Positions 1-6,541 of a DNA stretch of 6,541 nt are shown here, piece after piece (the stretch's first letter is position 1; every line of letters begins with the position of its first letter). This stretch comes from Prolixibacteraceae bacterium (GTDB lineage: Bacteria > Bacteroidota > Bacteroidia > Bacteroidales > Prolixibacteraceae): the NCBI GenBank assembly GCA_016930735.1, contig JAFGGF010000054.1, positions 1 through 6,541 on the forward strand, written 5' to 3'. The position numbers were made by a program, and so were the translations under genes. A model generated the notes under the pieces. That model was not told where the DNA came from. It saw only the letters and a list, made by a program, of their open reading frames with translations, and ran no database searches.

Positions 1-1128
1 GAAGGATTACAGATTGCGGTTCTTGATGCAGGTTTTTACAAAGCAAATGAATTCCCTGTTTTCGACAGTCTTTGGATAAATAACCGGATTTTAGGCACAA
101 AAGATTTTGTAAATGATACAAGCGATTTTTTTGTCCAGCATTATCATGGAATGAGTGTCCTTTCCATAATGGGTGGAAATGTTCCCGGAGAACTGATAGG
201 GACTGCACCGGAAGCTTCCTATTGGCTGATCCGTTCAGAAGACGGGGCAACAGAATTTTTGATTGAAGAAGACAACTGGGTAGCTGCTGCTGAATTTGCC
301 GATAGTGTTGGAGCTGATATTATCAATTCTTCTCTGGGATATTATCTGTTTGATGATTCAACTATGGACCACAGTTATGCCGATATGGATGGCCAAACAA
401 CCCGTGTTTCCAGAGGAGCCAATATTGCTGCTTCACGCGGTATGCTGGTGGTTGCCAGTGCAGGGAATGAAGGGAACGATCCATGGAAATATATCATTGC
501 ACCGGCCGATGGCGATGATGTTATTGCCGTTGCTGCAACCGACCGTCAGAATGAAGCGGCTGTTTTTACTTCTTACGGACCGGCTTCCGATGGCGATGTG
601 AAACCAAATGTTGCTGCAATTGGTTATAATACAATAATTCAGCGAAGCAATGGCTCAATTGGTACCGGAAGCGGTACTTCATACTCCGGACCGATAATTG
701 CCGGAATGGCTGCCTGTCTGTGGCAGTCCAATCCCGAAGCAAAAGCTTCTGAAATAAAAAAAGCAATCGAAAAAAGTGCAAATCTGTACAGCACACCTGA
801 TTCATTACTGGGTTACGGAATCCCTGATTTTATGCTGGCTGACCAAATCCTGAAATTATCAGGAATTCAATCGCTGTCGAAAGATTTGGATTTTATGGCT
901 TTCCCTAATCCGTTTTCCGACAGGATAATGATTTTAGCGAGAGAGATTTTTCCGGGTGTAGAACTAAATATCAGGATTGTGGATGTTTCAGGAAGGATTA
1001 TAAAAGAATTTACTGAGTTTTCAGAATCTATAATTACACTGACAGGACTTGAGGATCTTTCAAATGGATTTTATTCTTTGGTAATTACTACAGAAGAAAA
1101 TAATACAGTAATTAAACTTTTAAAATAA
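1..1128 (+). CDS. Secreted subtilisin-like (S8) serine peptidase with T9SS C-terminal sorting domain, 5' partial
   Basis: This is the 3' part (375 codons) of a secreted S8 family serine endopeptidase. The reading frame is open from base 1, so the ATG at 151 is internal and the true start lies upstream. The catalytic triad is visible: Asp at codon 9 in IAVLDAGF, His at codon 49 in HYHGMSV, and Ser at codon 227 in GTGSGTSYSGP. The oxyanion-hole Asn is at codon 156 in SAGNEGN. The peptidase domain ends near codon 285. Codons about 300-375 form a type A T9SS sorting domain, starting with FPNPFSD and ending in NGFYSLVI...IKLLK. Such proteins normally cross the outer membrane by T9SS and are released or attached to the surface. 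The signal peptide and any propeptide are outside the window. The stop codon TAA directly abuts the xseA ATG, which suggests co-transcription. All key residues are intact, so an active enzyme is expected; its substrate is unknown. Confidence 0.93.
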   Translation, partial: EGLQIAVLDAGFYKANEFPVFDSLWINNRILGTKDFVNDTSDFFVQHYHGMSVLSIMGGNVPGELIGTAPEASYWLIRSEDGATEFLIEEDNWVAAAEFADSVGADIINSSLGYYLFDDSTMDHSYADMDGQTTRVSRGANIAASRGMLVVASAGNEGNDPWKYIIAPADGDDVIAVAATDRQNEAAVFTSYGPASDGDVKPNVAAIGYNTIIQRSNGSIGTGSGTSYSGPIIAGMAACLWQSNPEAKASEIKKAIEKSANLYSTPDSLLGYGIPDFMLADQILKLSGIQSLSKDLDFMAFPNPFSDRIMILAREIFPGVELNIRIVDVSGRIIKEFTEFSESIITLTGLEDLSNGFYSLVITTEENNTVIKLLK

Positions 1129-2595
1129 ATGTCCGAAAAACTGCTTTTATCTGAATTGAACCTTTTAATCAGGGATGCCTTGCTGGAAGCATTTCCGGAT
1201 ACGGTTTGGGTAGTTGCAGAAATCAGTGAGTTAAAAGAAAACCGGACAGGGCATTGTTACCTTGAATTGATTGAAAAAGACGAGGTGTCTGATGAGATTA
1301 CAGCACGTGCAAGGGCAACCATCTGGTCCTATACTTTCAGGATGTTAAAACCTTATTTTGAGACAACTACCGGCCAGCTTTTCACTTCGGGCATTAAAGT
1401 ACTTGTACAGGCAGCAGTTGAGTTTCACCCTGCTTATGGATTCAGCCTGAATATTAAGGATATTGACCCGACCTATACCGTTGGTGACATGGTCAGGCGA
1501 AGGAACGAAATTATTAACCGGCTGAAAACAGAAGGAGTTTTTGATATGAACAGGGAACTGCCCTTACCTGAAGTTCCCCAGAAAATTGCCATTATTTCAT
1601 CTGCCACAGCTGCCGGATACCAGGATTTTATCAATCAGTTGGAAAACAATACAAATGGATTTGTTTTTTACCATAAACTTTTTGAGGCATTTATGCAGGG
1701 GTCGGAAGCAACACCTTCCATTATCAACGCTTTGGAAAGAATCTACGATTTCGAAGATTTTTTTGACCTCGTTGTAATTATCCGTGGCGGAGGGGCCCAG
1801 GCCGACCTGAGTTGTTTCGATAATTATGACCTGGCATTGAATATTACACAATTCCCTTTACCGGTTTTAACCGGCATTGGCCATGAAAAAGATGACACCA
1901 TTATCGACCTTGTGGCACACACCCGTTTAAAAACACCGACTGCAGTTGCTGAATTTTTAATTGCAGGGATGGAAAGGTTTTACGAAAATCTGTTGCAACT
2001 GGAAGCCGAAATAGTTTTACAAACCAGGGAGAAAATTGAGGAACAAAACAGCATTCTTGAAAAAACAGCCGAAAATTTACAATTCCTTGTTTCCGATTTT
2101 ATTTATGAAAAGAATATTCAACTGATCAGGAAAGGGAATAAATTTCAGCAGGAAATCAGAAATTATTCATTCCGGAAAAGCGACGAATTAAACAATTTCA
2201 GAAACGATTTCAAATCCGGTGTTTCATTGTGGTCGGTCAAAGAGACAAACTATCTGGATCAAAACCGGAGAATTCTGAAAAGAATAGCTGGCGAGCATCT
2301 GTTAAAAGAAAAAGGGAAACTGATCCATTTTTCAGATTCTTTTCAAAATAAAGTTTTTAAATTCATGCAAAAAGAAAATGAACGGATTCATTTGAATGAA
2401 AATTCATTACGGTTGCTGGATCCGGAGAATGTTTTGTTAAGAGGTTATACATTGACATTAAAAGATGGGAAAATAATTAAATCAGCAGACGAACTTTCTG
2501 TAAATGAAACCATCGAAACAAGGTTTACTGATGGAAAAATAAAAAGTAAAATTTTAAATAAGCAGAAATATGGCAACAAAAAAGGCAACTTATAA
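1129..2595 (+). CDS. xseA: Exodeoxyribonuclease VII large subunit
   Basis: This is the catalytic large subunit of exonuclease VII, which degrades single-stranded DNA from both ends to oligonucleotides in repair and in removing stray ssDNA. At 488 residues it is slightly longer than the E. coli protein. An N-terminal OB-fold (about 1-110, with WVVAEISELKENRTGHCYLE) binds ssDNA. The nuclease domain follows. It contains IAIISSATAAGYQDF with Asp166, RGGGAQADLSCFDN with Arg219, and TGIGHEKDDTIIDLVAHTR with His252 and Asp255. These match the conserved Asp, Arg, His and Asp known to matter in E. coli XseA. Residues about 280-425 are charged and helical, fitting the long coiled coil that carries XseB subunits. 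The C-terminus holds the usual LDPENVLLRGYTLTLKDGKII block. The ATG at 1129 follows the peptidase TAA with no gap, and no clear Shine-Dalgarno site is present. The 3' end overlaps xseB. Confidence 0.97.
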   Translation: MSEKLLLSELNLLIRDALLEAFPDTVWVVAEISELKENRTGHCYLELIEKDEVSDEITARARATIWSYTFRMLKPYFETTTGQLFTSGIKVLVQAAVEFHPAYGFSLNIKDIDPTYTVGDMVRRRNEIINRLKTEGVFDMNRELPLPEVPQKIAIISSATAAGYQDFINQLENNTNGFVFYHKLFEAFMQGSEATPSIINALERIYDFEDFFDLVVIIRGGGAQADLSCFDNYDLALNITQFPLPVLTGIGHEKDDTIIDLVAHTRLKTPTAVAEFLIAGMERFYENLLQLEAEIVLQTREKIEEQNSILEKTAENLQFLVSDFIYEKNIQLIRKGNKFQQEIRNYSFRKSDELNNFRNDFKSGVSLWSVKETNYLDQNRRILKRIAGEHLLKEKGKLIHFSDSFQNKVFKFMQKENERIHLNENSLRLLDPENVLLRGYTLTLKDGKIIKSADELSVNETIETRFTDGKIKSKILNKQKYGNKKGNL

Positions 2596-2770
2596 AGAGG
2601 CAATTTCTGAAATTGAAGAAATTCTTGAACAAATCGAAAACAATGAACTTGATGTAGATGAACTGGCTGAAAAAGTTAAACGTGTTTCAGTTTTGTTGAA
2701 AACCTGCAAGGAAAAACTCCAGAAAACAAATGAGCAGGTTGAACAGATATTGAAAGAGATGGAAGAGTGA
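2570..2770 (+). CDS. xseB: Exodeoxyribonuclease VII small subunit
   Basis: This is the small subunit of exonuclease VII. Several copies bind the coiled coil of XseA and are needed for a stable, controlled holoenzyme in the cytoplasm. The 66-residue length is normal for the family (about 60-80). The whole protein is the expected helical hairpin: YKEAISEIEEILEQIENNEL forms the first helix, a short DVDELAEKVKR stretch follows, and the second helix contains LLKTCKEKLQKTNEQVEQIL with the family's typical Cys-x-x-x-Leu spacing. The ATG lies inside the last codons of xseA in another frame (26 bp overlap). This fits translational coupling that balances the two subunits. The identification rests on both the family pattern and the position after xseA. 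Confidence 0.95.
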   Translation: MATKKATYKEAISEIEEILEQIENNELDVDELAEKVKRVSVLLKTCKEKLQKTNEQVEQILKEMEE

Positions 2771-2804
2771 TTTCAGTTAGCAGTTTGCAGTCTCAGTTTT
2801 CAGT
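2771..2804. repeat. Heptad-phased CAGT repeat in the xseB-deoC spacer
   Basis: Directly after the xseB stop codon the sequence runs TTTCAGT, TAGCAGT, TTGCAGT, CTCAGT, TTTCAGT. This gives five CAGT cores at 2774, 2781, 2788, 2794 and 2801, spaced 7, 7, 6 and 7 bases apart. The pattern resembles the short degenerate heptameric CAGT-type repeats I recall from intergenic DNA of Bacteroidota. That family link is from memory and was not checked. Its function is unknown. It is too short-phased to be a CRISPR array. Confidence 0.6.
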
Positions 2805-2816
2805 GAAAAGTTTTTT
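2797..2816 (+). terminator. Weak terminator-like hairpin after xseB
   Basis: TTTTC (2797-2801) and GAAAA (2805-2809) are perfect inverted repeats around a 3-base loop. They are followed by G and six T residues (2811-2816). The stem is only five pairs and mostly A-T, so termination would be inefficient at best. It overlaps the end of the heptad repeat and could equally be a by-product of it. If real, it would separate the peptidase-xseA-xseB unit from deoC. Confidence 0.25.
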
Positions 2817-2838
2817 ATTGGAATAATAAATTTGGAAT

Positions 2839-3522
2839 ATGAATTATACAAAAGAGCAGGTTGCAAAAACCATCGACCATGCAGTTTTAAAACCCGATTA
2901 TACCGATTCAGATTTAAGGAAACATGCTGAAATGTGTATCAGGGAAGGTGTTTTCAGTATGTGTGTTAAACCATGCGATATTGCAGCTTCAGTCCGAATG
3001 TTGAAAGACAGTGATGTGAAAGTATCGTGTGTTTTGAGTTTTCCGCACGGTGCTGATACTATGGCAACAAAAGCATTTCAGGCTCAGCAGGCAATCAATG
3101 ACGGAGCGGATGAAATTGACATGGTTATGAATATCGGAAAATTCCTGTCAGGTGATTACGAATATGTAGTGAACGATATTAAAGCAGTTGTCGATGTTGC
3201 CCATAAAAATGATGTTCCAGTAAAAGTTATTCAGGAAAGTGGATTCCTGACGCTTGAACAGGTAGCCAAAGCCTGTGAATTATCGTATGAGGCTGGTGCC
3301 GATTTTGTAAAAACCTCAACCGGCTTTGGCCCGGGTTCAGCAACGCCTGAATACATTGATATAATGCTAAAAACAGTCGGTAATAAAATGAAAGTGAAGG
3401 CTTCGGGTGGCATCCGTAACTGGGAAACAGCTGTTGCATTCCTCCAACAGGGTGCCGACCGGCTTGGAATTGGATCAACTGAAGCTGTTTTAAATGGGGC
3501 TGTTTCCAAAGATGATTATTAA
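2839..3522 (+). CDS. deoC: Deoxyribose-phosphate aldolase
   Basis: This class I aldolase cleaves 2-deoxy-D-ribose 5-phosphate to glyceraldehyde 3-phosphate and acetaldehyde, the last step of deoxynucleoside catabolism in the cytoplasm. The 227 residues match the short bacterial form (E. coli is about 259) with a single TIM barrel. The catalytic residues are in place: Asp94 in DEIDMVMNIG, the Schiff-base Lys158 in DFVKTSTGFG, and the proton-relay Lys187 in VKASGGIRN. TIDHAVLKP near the N-terminus and SCVLSFPHG are further family signatures. The protein ends in Tyr227; the E. coli enzyme also ends in a Tyr that aids catalysis, so the tail may be functionally equivalent (inference). The ATG at 2839 gives the expected N-terminus MNYTKEQVAKTIDH. 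No other deo genes are in the window. The gene stands 68 bp after xseB, so it may have its own promoter or be read through from upstream. Confidence 0.97.
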   Translation: MNYTKEQVAKTIDHAVLKPDYTDSDLRKHAEMCIREGVFSMCVKPCDIAASVRMLKDSDVKVSCVLSFPHGADTMATKAFQAQQAINDGADEIDMVMNIGKFLSGDYEYVVNDIKAVVDVAHKNDVPVKVIQESGFLTLEQVAKACELSYEAGADFVKTSTGFGPGSATPEYIDIMLKTVGNKMKVKASGGIRNWETAVAFLQQGADRLGIGSTEAVLNGAVSKDDY

Positions 3523-3546
3523 TGTTTTGCACTTTGGTTTATTTTT
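3506..3546 (+). terminator. Candidate intrinsic terminator of deoC
   Basis: CCAAAG (3506-3511) pairs with CTTTGG (3532-3537). With one bulged A, two further inner pairs (TG with CA) extend the stem to eight pairs around a 15-base loop. The run TTTATTTTT (3538-3546) follows at once. The left arm lies inside the last deoC codons, and the stop codon is in the loop. The large loop and interrupted T tract make this moderate rather than strong evidence. Confidence 0.45.
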
Positions 3547-3555
3547 CCATCTTTG
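3526..3555 (+). promoter_or_regulatory. Bacteroidota-type sigma-A promoter for the chorismatase-like gene
   Basis: TTTG at 3526-3529 serves as the -33 element and CATCTTTG at 3548-3555 as the -7 element, 18 bases apart. The Bacteroidota housekeeping consensus is TTTG (or TTG), about 17-23 bases, then TAnnTTTG. Only the first T of the -7 box differs. Transcription would start near 3560, giving a leader of about 20 bases before the ATG at 3579. The -33 element sits inside the candidate deoC terminator. Confidence 0.6.
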
Positions 3556-3578
3556 TAAAGCTTTAGTAAATCGGTCGC

Positions 3579-4703
3579 ATGTATTTTTTAAATGGAAGCA
3601 GGAATTATATAAATCCCGAAAACAGGAATTCTCCAGTTGAGGATCAGCTTAGAAACTGTATTGAGAATTTAAATTCATTTGATTCAAACAAAAGAATTTA
3701 TAAGGTTAATTTCTTTATCGATGCGGAATCGAAGGAAGAGCGTGCCAGGTTAAAGCAAAAAGCACGGGAATTACTGGAAGGTTTATTTGGAGAAGAGGTA
3801 ATTTTAAATATAATATCTCAACCTCCGTTAACATGTAAAGTAATTGCTGAAGCTTTTTATTACGATCCTGAAGATTGGAAAGCTGAATTTATTAAAAGAT
3901 CAAATGCCGAAGCCGTCTGTTTTGTAAAAAATAATTCAAAAGTTTTAATTGGATATAGTCAGTCGCTAGTTGAAGAATCCAGGCAAAAACAGTCGGAAAT
4001 TGCATTTCAATCCTTAGAGGAAATCCTTGAGCAAAATGGTTTTGATTTGCAAAACATTGTAAGGCAATGGAATTATATTGAAGATATTCTGGCAGTTAAC
4101 GACGGGAAACAGAATTATCAGGAATTTAATAATACAAGAAGCCTGTATTATTCTCACTCATTCGATTCTACAGGTTATCCGGCAGCAACAGGGATTGGAA
4201 TGAACATGGGTGGAATCCTGATTGAGTTTGTCGCCGTAAATTCTGATGCGACCAGATCATTTGCAATCAATAATCCCTCACAGATAGACGCTCATAAATA
4301 TAGTTCCGATGTTTTAAAGGAAGGCGAATGCGGAAAAACCACTCCAAAATTTGAAAGGGCGCGCTACCTTGAAATGATGGGCAATAAATTAATTTTTATT
4401 TCCGGGACTGCTGCCATTCTTGGTGAAAAAACTCAGGGAATCAATAAACCGGCCAAACAAACTAAAATCACTATTCAGAATATTCAGCAATTGTATTCAG
4501 AGCCGGTTCTGAAGAAAGTGAATAACGGGAGTGAACCTCATTATGGTCATGCACGGGTCTATATAAAAGACCGGAAGGATTTTGCAGCTATCCGTCGTGT
4601 GTTCAAAATGTACTATCCCGATCTTCCGGTAGTTTATATCATTGCTGATATCTGCCGCGATGACCTTCTGGTAGAAATTGAGGGCGAAGTTATCCTAAAA
4701 TAA
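3579..4703 (+). CDS. Chorismatase-like protein of the RidA/YjgF superfamily
   Basis: This 374-residue protein resembles the chorismatase family (FkbO, Hyg5, XanB2), whose members hydrolyse or rearrange chorismate to dihydroxy- or hydroxybenzoates and have a RidA-like trimeric fold. Matching blocks, recognised from memory, are VRQWNYIEDI (161-170), the YQEFNNTR motif (180-187), STGYPAATGIGMNMGG (197-212), NKLIFISGTAAILGEKTQG (269-287) and ICRDDLLVEIEGE (358-370). The last block holds the acidic residues (Glu366/Glu368) in the place where chorismatases have their catalytic Glu. Residues 1-95 form a more divergent region. There is no signal peptide or membrane segment, so it is probably cytoplasmic. 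The ATG at 3579 is preceded in frame by a stop at 3567, so it is the first possible ATG. It appears to be transcribed alone from its own promoter, with no aromatic-biosynthesis genes in view. Actual activity is not proven: it could be a chorismatase giving 3- or 4-hydroxybenzoate, or a RidA-type protein with another substrate. Confidence 0.75.
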   Translation: MYFLNGSRNYINPENRNSPVEDQLRNCIENLNSFDSNKRIYKVNFFIDAESKEERARLKQKARELLEGLFGEEVILNIISQPPLTCKVIAEAFYYDPEDWKAEFIKRSNAEAVCFVKNNSKVLIGYSQSLVEESRQKQSEIAFQSLEEILEQNGFDLQNIVRQWNYIEDILAVNDGKQNYQEFNNTRSLYYSHSFDSTGYPAATGIGMNMGGILIEFVAVNSDATRSFAINNPSQIDAHKYSSDVLKEGECGKTTPKFERARYLEMMGNKLIFISGTAAILGEKTQGINKPAKQTKITIQNIQQLYSEPVLKKVNNGSEPHYGHARVYIKDRKDFAAIRRVFKMYYPDLPVVYIIADICRDDLLVEIEGEVILK

Positions 4704-4720
4704 TGCTTTTAGCTAAGCAT
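4703..4720. terminator. Small hairpin at the end of the chorismatase-like gene
   Basis: ATGCTT (4703-4708) and AAGCAT (4715-4720) form a perfect six-pair stem with loop TTAGCT, beginning at the last base of the stop codon. The following AATATTT is a poor T tract on the + strand. On the - strand the hairpin is followed by TATTTTA, so it could serve either convergent gene. The support is structural only. Confidence 0.3.
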
Positions 4721-4728
4721 AATATTTC

Positions 4729-4804
4729 CGAGTCATAGTGAGCCTGTCGAACTATCCATCATCCTTCTTCCAAAGGAATCCCTTCGGGGGATAAGCTCAG
4801 ATGA
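4729..4804. repeat. REP-like palindromic intergenic element between convergent genes
   Basis: This spacer segment is dense in inverted repeats. ATAGT (4735-4739) pairs with ACTAT (4751-4755). TCCTT (4762-4766) pairs with AAGGA (4773-4777). ATCCC (4778-4782) pairs with GGGAT (4788-4792) around a TTCGG loop. TGAGC (4739-4743) and GCTCA (4795-4799) can close the whole unit. The core GTGAGCCTGTCGAAC resembles dispersed palindromes I recall from many Bacteroidota genomes, but copy number cannot be tested in one window. It contains no reading frame. It may also act as a bidirectional terminator for the two convergent genes. Confidence 0.55.
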
Positions 4805-4807
4805 AAC

Positions 4808-6541
4808 TTAATATTTAATATCCACACCAACCATAAAATTCCTTCCCGCCTGCGGAAAATAACCGTCCATTTTGTAGCGTTCGCCTCCCAGAATATAAGA
4901 ATACACCCAGGCATTCGATTCATATTTTTCATTAAGAATATTGTTTACGATAAGACGAAGCTTGACCTCTTTAAACAAGGTTGTTTTAAAAGAATAATCA
5001 ATATTCAGATTATTAACAAACCATGCATCCAGGCTACGGTTTTCTGACGATGAATTATCAATAAACTGTTTGCCAACAAATGAAGAAATAAGGTTCAGAT
5101 TCAATTTTTTTGCCACCTTCCAGTTAATGCTGCTGTTGGCAATTGTTTTGGGTGAAAATGCCAGGTCGGTTTTGCCCAGGTGATATACTTCCTGCCCCCA
5201 GGTATCCCAGTTGTCAACATATTCTGTAAAATCAAGGATTTTATTACTACTGAAGGTGGCATTCAAATCCCATTGCAGGTTTTTTACCGGTTTTACACCA
5301 ATCATTATTTCAAATCCCGTACGGTAGCTTTTATCAACATTTACCATTATCCCGTCACCGACATCGTTAATTTCGCCGGTTAAAATCAACTGGTTTTTAT
5401 ATTTCATAAAATACAGGTTTACTCCCGCAGAAAGGATCGAAGAACGGAAATTATAGCCTGCTTCAAAATCATTTAGTGTTTCATGCACCGGAGGTTCGGC
5501 TCCCCGGGGTGCATCCACATAATTACTCCGGTTTGGTTCGCGGCTTGCCCTGGCAAAGGAAACATACAAATCCTGATTTGAGGAAGGTTTCAAAAATACC
5601 CCGAATTTAGGATTGAAAAAGCTGAAAGTATGAGTTTGGGCTATGTCCCTCAGGTTATCATCAATACCTGTTATTTTATAATCGATATACCTGAACTGAA
5701 GGTCGGTAAAAATGCTAAGCAAATTATTTATTTGGTAATTATATTTACCATAAATATTGTAATCCTTTTTTAATCCGGTTCCCCTGTACCAGTCATGATT
5801 TTTATCCACGCTGCCGTAATATTCAGCCCAGATAACTTTTCCAAAATGGTCGCCATCGTAAGTGCTCCAGCCACCCCCAAAAGTCAGGTCGGTTTTTCCT
5901 TTCTGATAGTTGACTGAAAAAACAGCCCCGTAAAAATCATTGTCAAGCCACTTACGGTTTATAAGATCTGTCGAAAATACAGTGTCGGCTCCGATAATCG
6001 GGTAGGGCATCCGGTAATCAGTAAAATCTTCATCTTCTTTGTAATTTTCATAATAACCCCTTCCGTTTGTATAATGAATGGATGTATTAAAATTCAGGCT
6101 TTGACTGAATTTATGTGAAAAATGAAGCTGGTAATGATCCTGTTGATAATGGTCGACCTGGTTTTCGTAGGTATAATAATTATAAGTCCGGCTATCGGAA
6201 TTGATCATTTCTTCAGTTTGTTTTGGAGAATACAGCCAGTGTTCCTCATATCGTTGCATTCCTTTAAGGTCGTTGTTCAACCTAACTGACGGAACACCCC
6301 ACCACGATTGGTAAGTTTCTTCAAATCCTGAAAAAACATTGATTTTTACCATCGTTTTCCCGGTATAGTAAGCACCTGAAACAAAAAATGATTTCAGGTC
6401 GGAACTTGCCCTGTCGATAAAACCATCGGAGCTGATCTTTGATAAACGTGCATCAAAAGTGAATTTTCCATCAATCAACCCGGTCCCTGCAGCAACAGTA
6501 TTTTTAAATGTATTAAATGATCCGGCTGCAGTTTTGTATTC
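4808..6541 (-). CDS. TonB-dependent outer-membrane receptor, barrel part, 5' partial
   Basis: This is the C-terminal 577 residues of a TonB-dependent receptor, an outer-membrane beta-barrel that imports iron complexes, vitamins or glycans using energy passed on by TonB. The frame stays open to the right edge (reading EYKTAAGSFNTFKN...). The TTG at 6478 is therefore not the start, and the real start lies beyond the window with the signal peptide, TonB box and plug. The visible part begins where the plug normally ends. It consists of alternating, aromatic-rich beta-strands. Recognisable pieces are FDARLSKISSDGFIDR early in the barrel, SFFNPKFGVFLKPSSNQDLYVSFARASREPNRSN-type strands in the middle (about 308-341), and a C-terminal block with LIVNNILNEKYESNA and a last strand FMVGVDIKY. 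The terminal aromatic residue is the usual signal for barrel assembly. The gene runs convergently to the chorismatase-like gene. The substrate cannot be told; the form resembles siderophore or vitamin receptors more than SusC, though this is a weak impression. Confidence 0.9.
   Translation of the reverse strand, partial: EYKTAAGSFNTFKNTVAAGTGLIDGKFTFDARLSKISSDGFIDRASSDLKSFFVSGAYYTGKTMVKINVFSGFEETYQSWWGVPSVRLNNDLKGMQRYEEHWLYSPKQTEEMINSDSRTYNYYTYENQVDHYQQDHYQLHFSHKFSQSLNFNTSIHYTNGRGYYENYKEDEDFTDYRMPYPIIGADTVFSTDLINRKWLDNDFYGAVFSVNYQKGKTDLTFGGGWSTYDGDHFGKVIWAEYYGSVDKNHDWYRGTGLKKDYNIYGKYNYQINNLLSIFTDLQFRYIDYKITGIDDNLRDIAQTHTFSFFNPKFGVFLKPSSNQDLYVSFARASREPNRSNYVDAPRGAEPPVHETLNDFEAGYNFRSSILSAGVNLYFMKYKNQLILTGEINDVGDGIMVNVDKSYRTGFEIMIGVKPVKNLQWDLNATFSSNKILDFTEYVDNWDTWGQEVYHLGKTDLAFSPKTIANSSINWKVAKKLNLNLISSFVGKQFIDNSSSENRSLDAWFVNNLNIDYSFKTTLFKEVKLRLIVNNILNEKYESNAWVYSYILGGERYKMDGYFPQAGRNFMVGVDIKY

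Noticed and set aside
151..153. ATG as the start of the S8 peptidase.
   Set aside because: It lies just after the catalytic His codon; the upstream in-frame sequence encodes the catalytic Asp motif.
2771..2804. CRISPR-like array.
   Set aside because: Units are seven bases with no spacers, and no cas genes are present.
2827..2834. TAAATTTG, a perfect match to the Bacteroidota -7 box TAnnTTTG, just before deoC.
   Set aside because: It ends only four bases before the ATG, and no TTTG-like -33 element lies 17-23 bases upstream. It would demand a leaderless transcript; a chance match in AT-rich DNA is more likely.
3227..3532. Minus-strand open frames of 92 and 101 codons inside deoC.
   Set aside because: They lie antisense to a well-conserved gene, have no recognisable family features and look like frame shadows.
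3557..3564. AAAGCTTT palindrome downstream of the promoter -7 box as a possible operator.
   Set aside because: Eight-base AT-rich palindromes are common, and there is no second copy or known regulator to support it.
6476..6478. TTG as the start codon of the TonB receptor on the minus strand.
   Set aside because: The frame remains open for 21 more codons to the window edge, and those codons encode typical receptor sequence (GSFNTFKN), so the start is outside.

Overview
The window looks like a piece of a Bacteroidota (Bacteroidetes) chromosome. The evidence is a secreted peptidase with a type IX secretion (T9SS) C-terminal sorting domain, a TonB-dependent outer-membrane receptor, a Bacteroidota-style promoter (TTTG / nATCTTTG), start codons without clear Shine-Dalgarno sites, and AT-rich coding sequence. 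The order cannot be fixed from sequence alone; a marine or anaerobic Marinilabiliales-like lineage is only a guess.

Layout: (1) 1-1128 +, the 3' part of a subtilisin-like (S8) serine peptidase, cut by the left edge. (2) 1129-2595 +, xseA, whose ATG directly follows the peptidase stop codon. (3) 2570-2770 +, xseB, overlapping xseA by 26 bp. (4) 2771-2838, a short spacer carrying a heptad-phased CAGT repeat. (5) 2839-3522 +, deoC. (6) 3506-3555, a candidate terminator overlapping a candidate promoter. (7) 3579-4703 +, a chorismatase-like protein of the RidA/YjgF superfamily. (8) 4704-4807, a convergent spacer with hairpins and a REP-like palindromic element. (9) 4808-6541 -, the barrel part of a TonB-dependent receptor whose 5' end lies beyond the right edge.

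The peptidase, xseA and xseB form a tight cluster that is probably co-transcribed. XseA and XseB together make exonuclease VII, a single-strand DNA nuclease. DeoC is a deoxyribose-phosphate aldolase that feeds the deoxyribose of salvaged or degraded DNA into central metabolism. The chorismatase-like gene appears to have its own promoter. The receptor belongs to a separate, convergent transcription unit. Most of this is core or ordinary envelope content. I see no defence system, mobile element, CRISPR array or RNA gene. The least understood items are the chorismatase-like protein and the two intergenic repeat structures.
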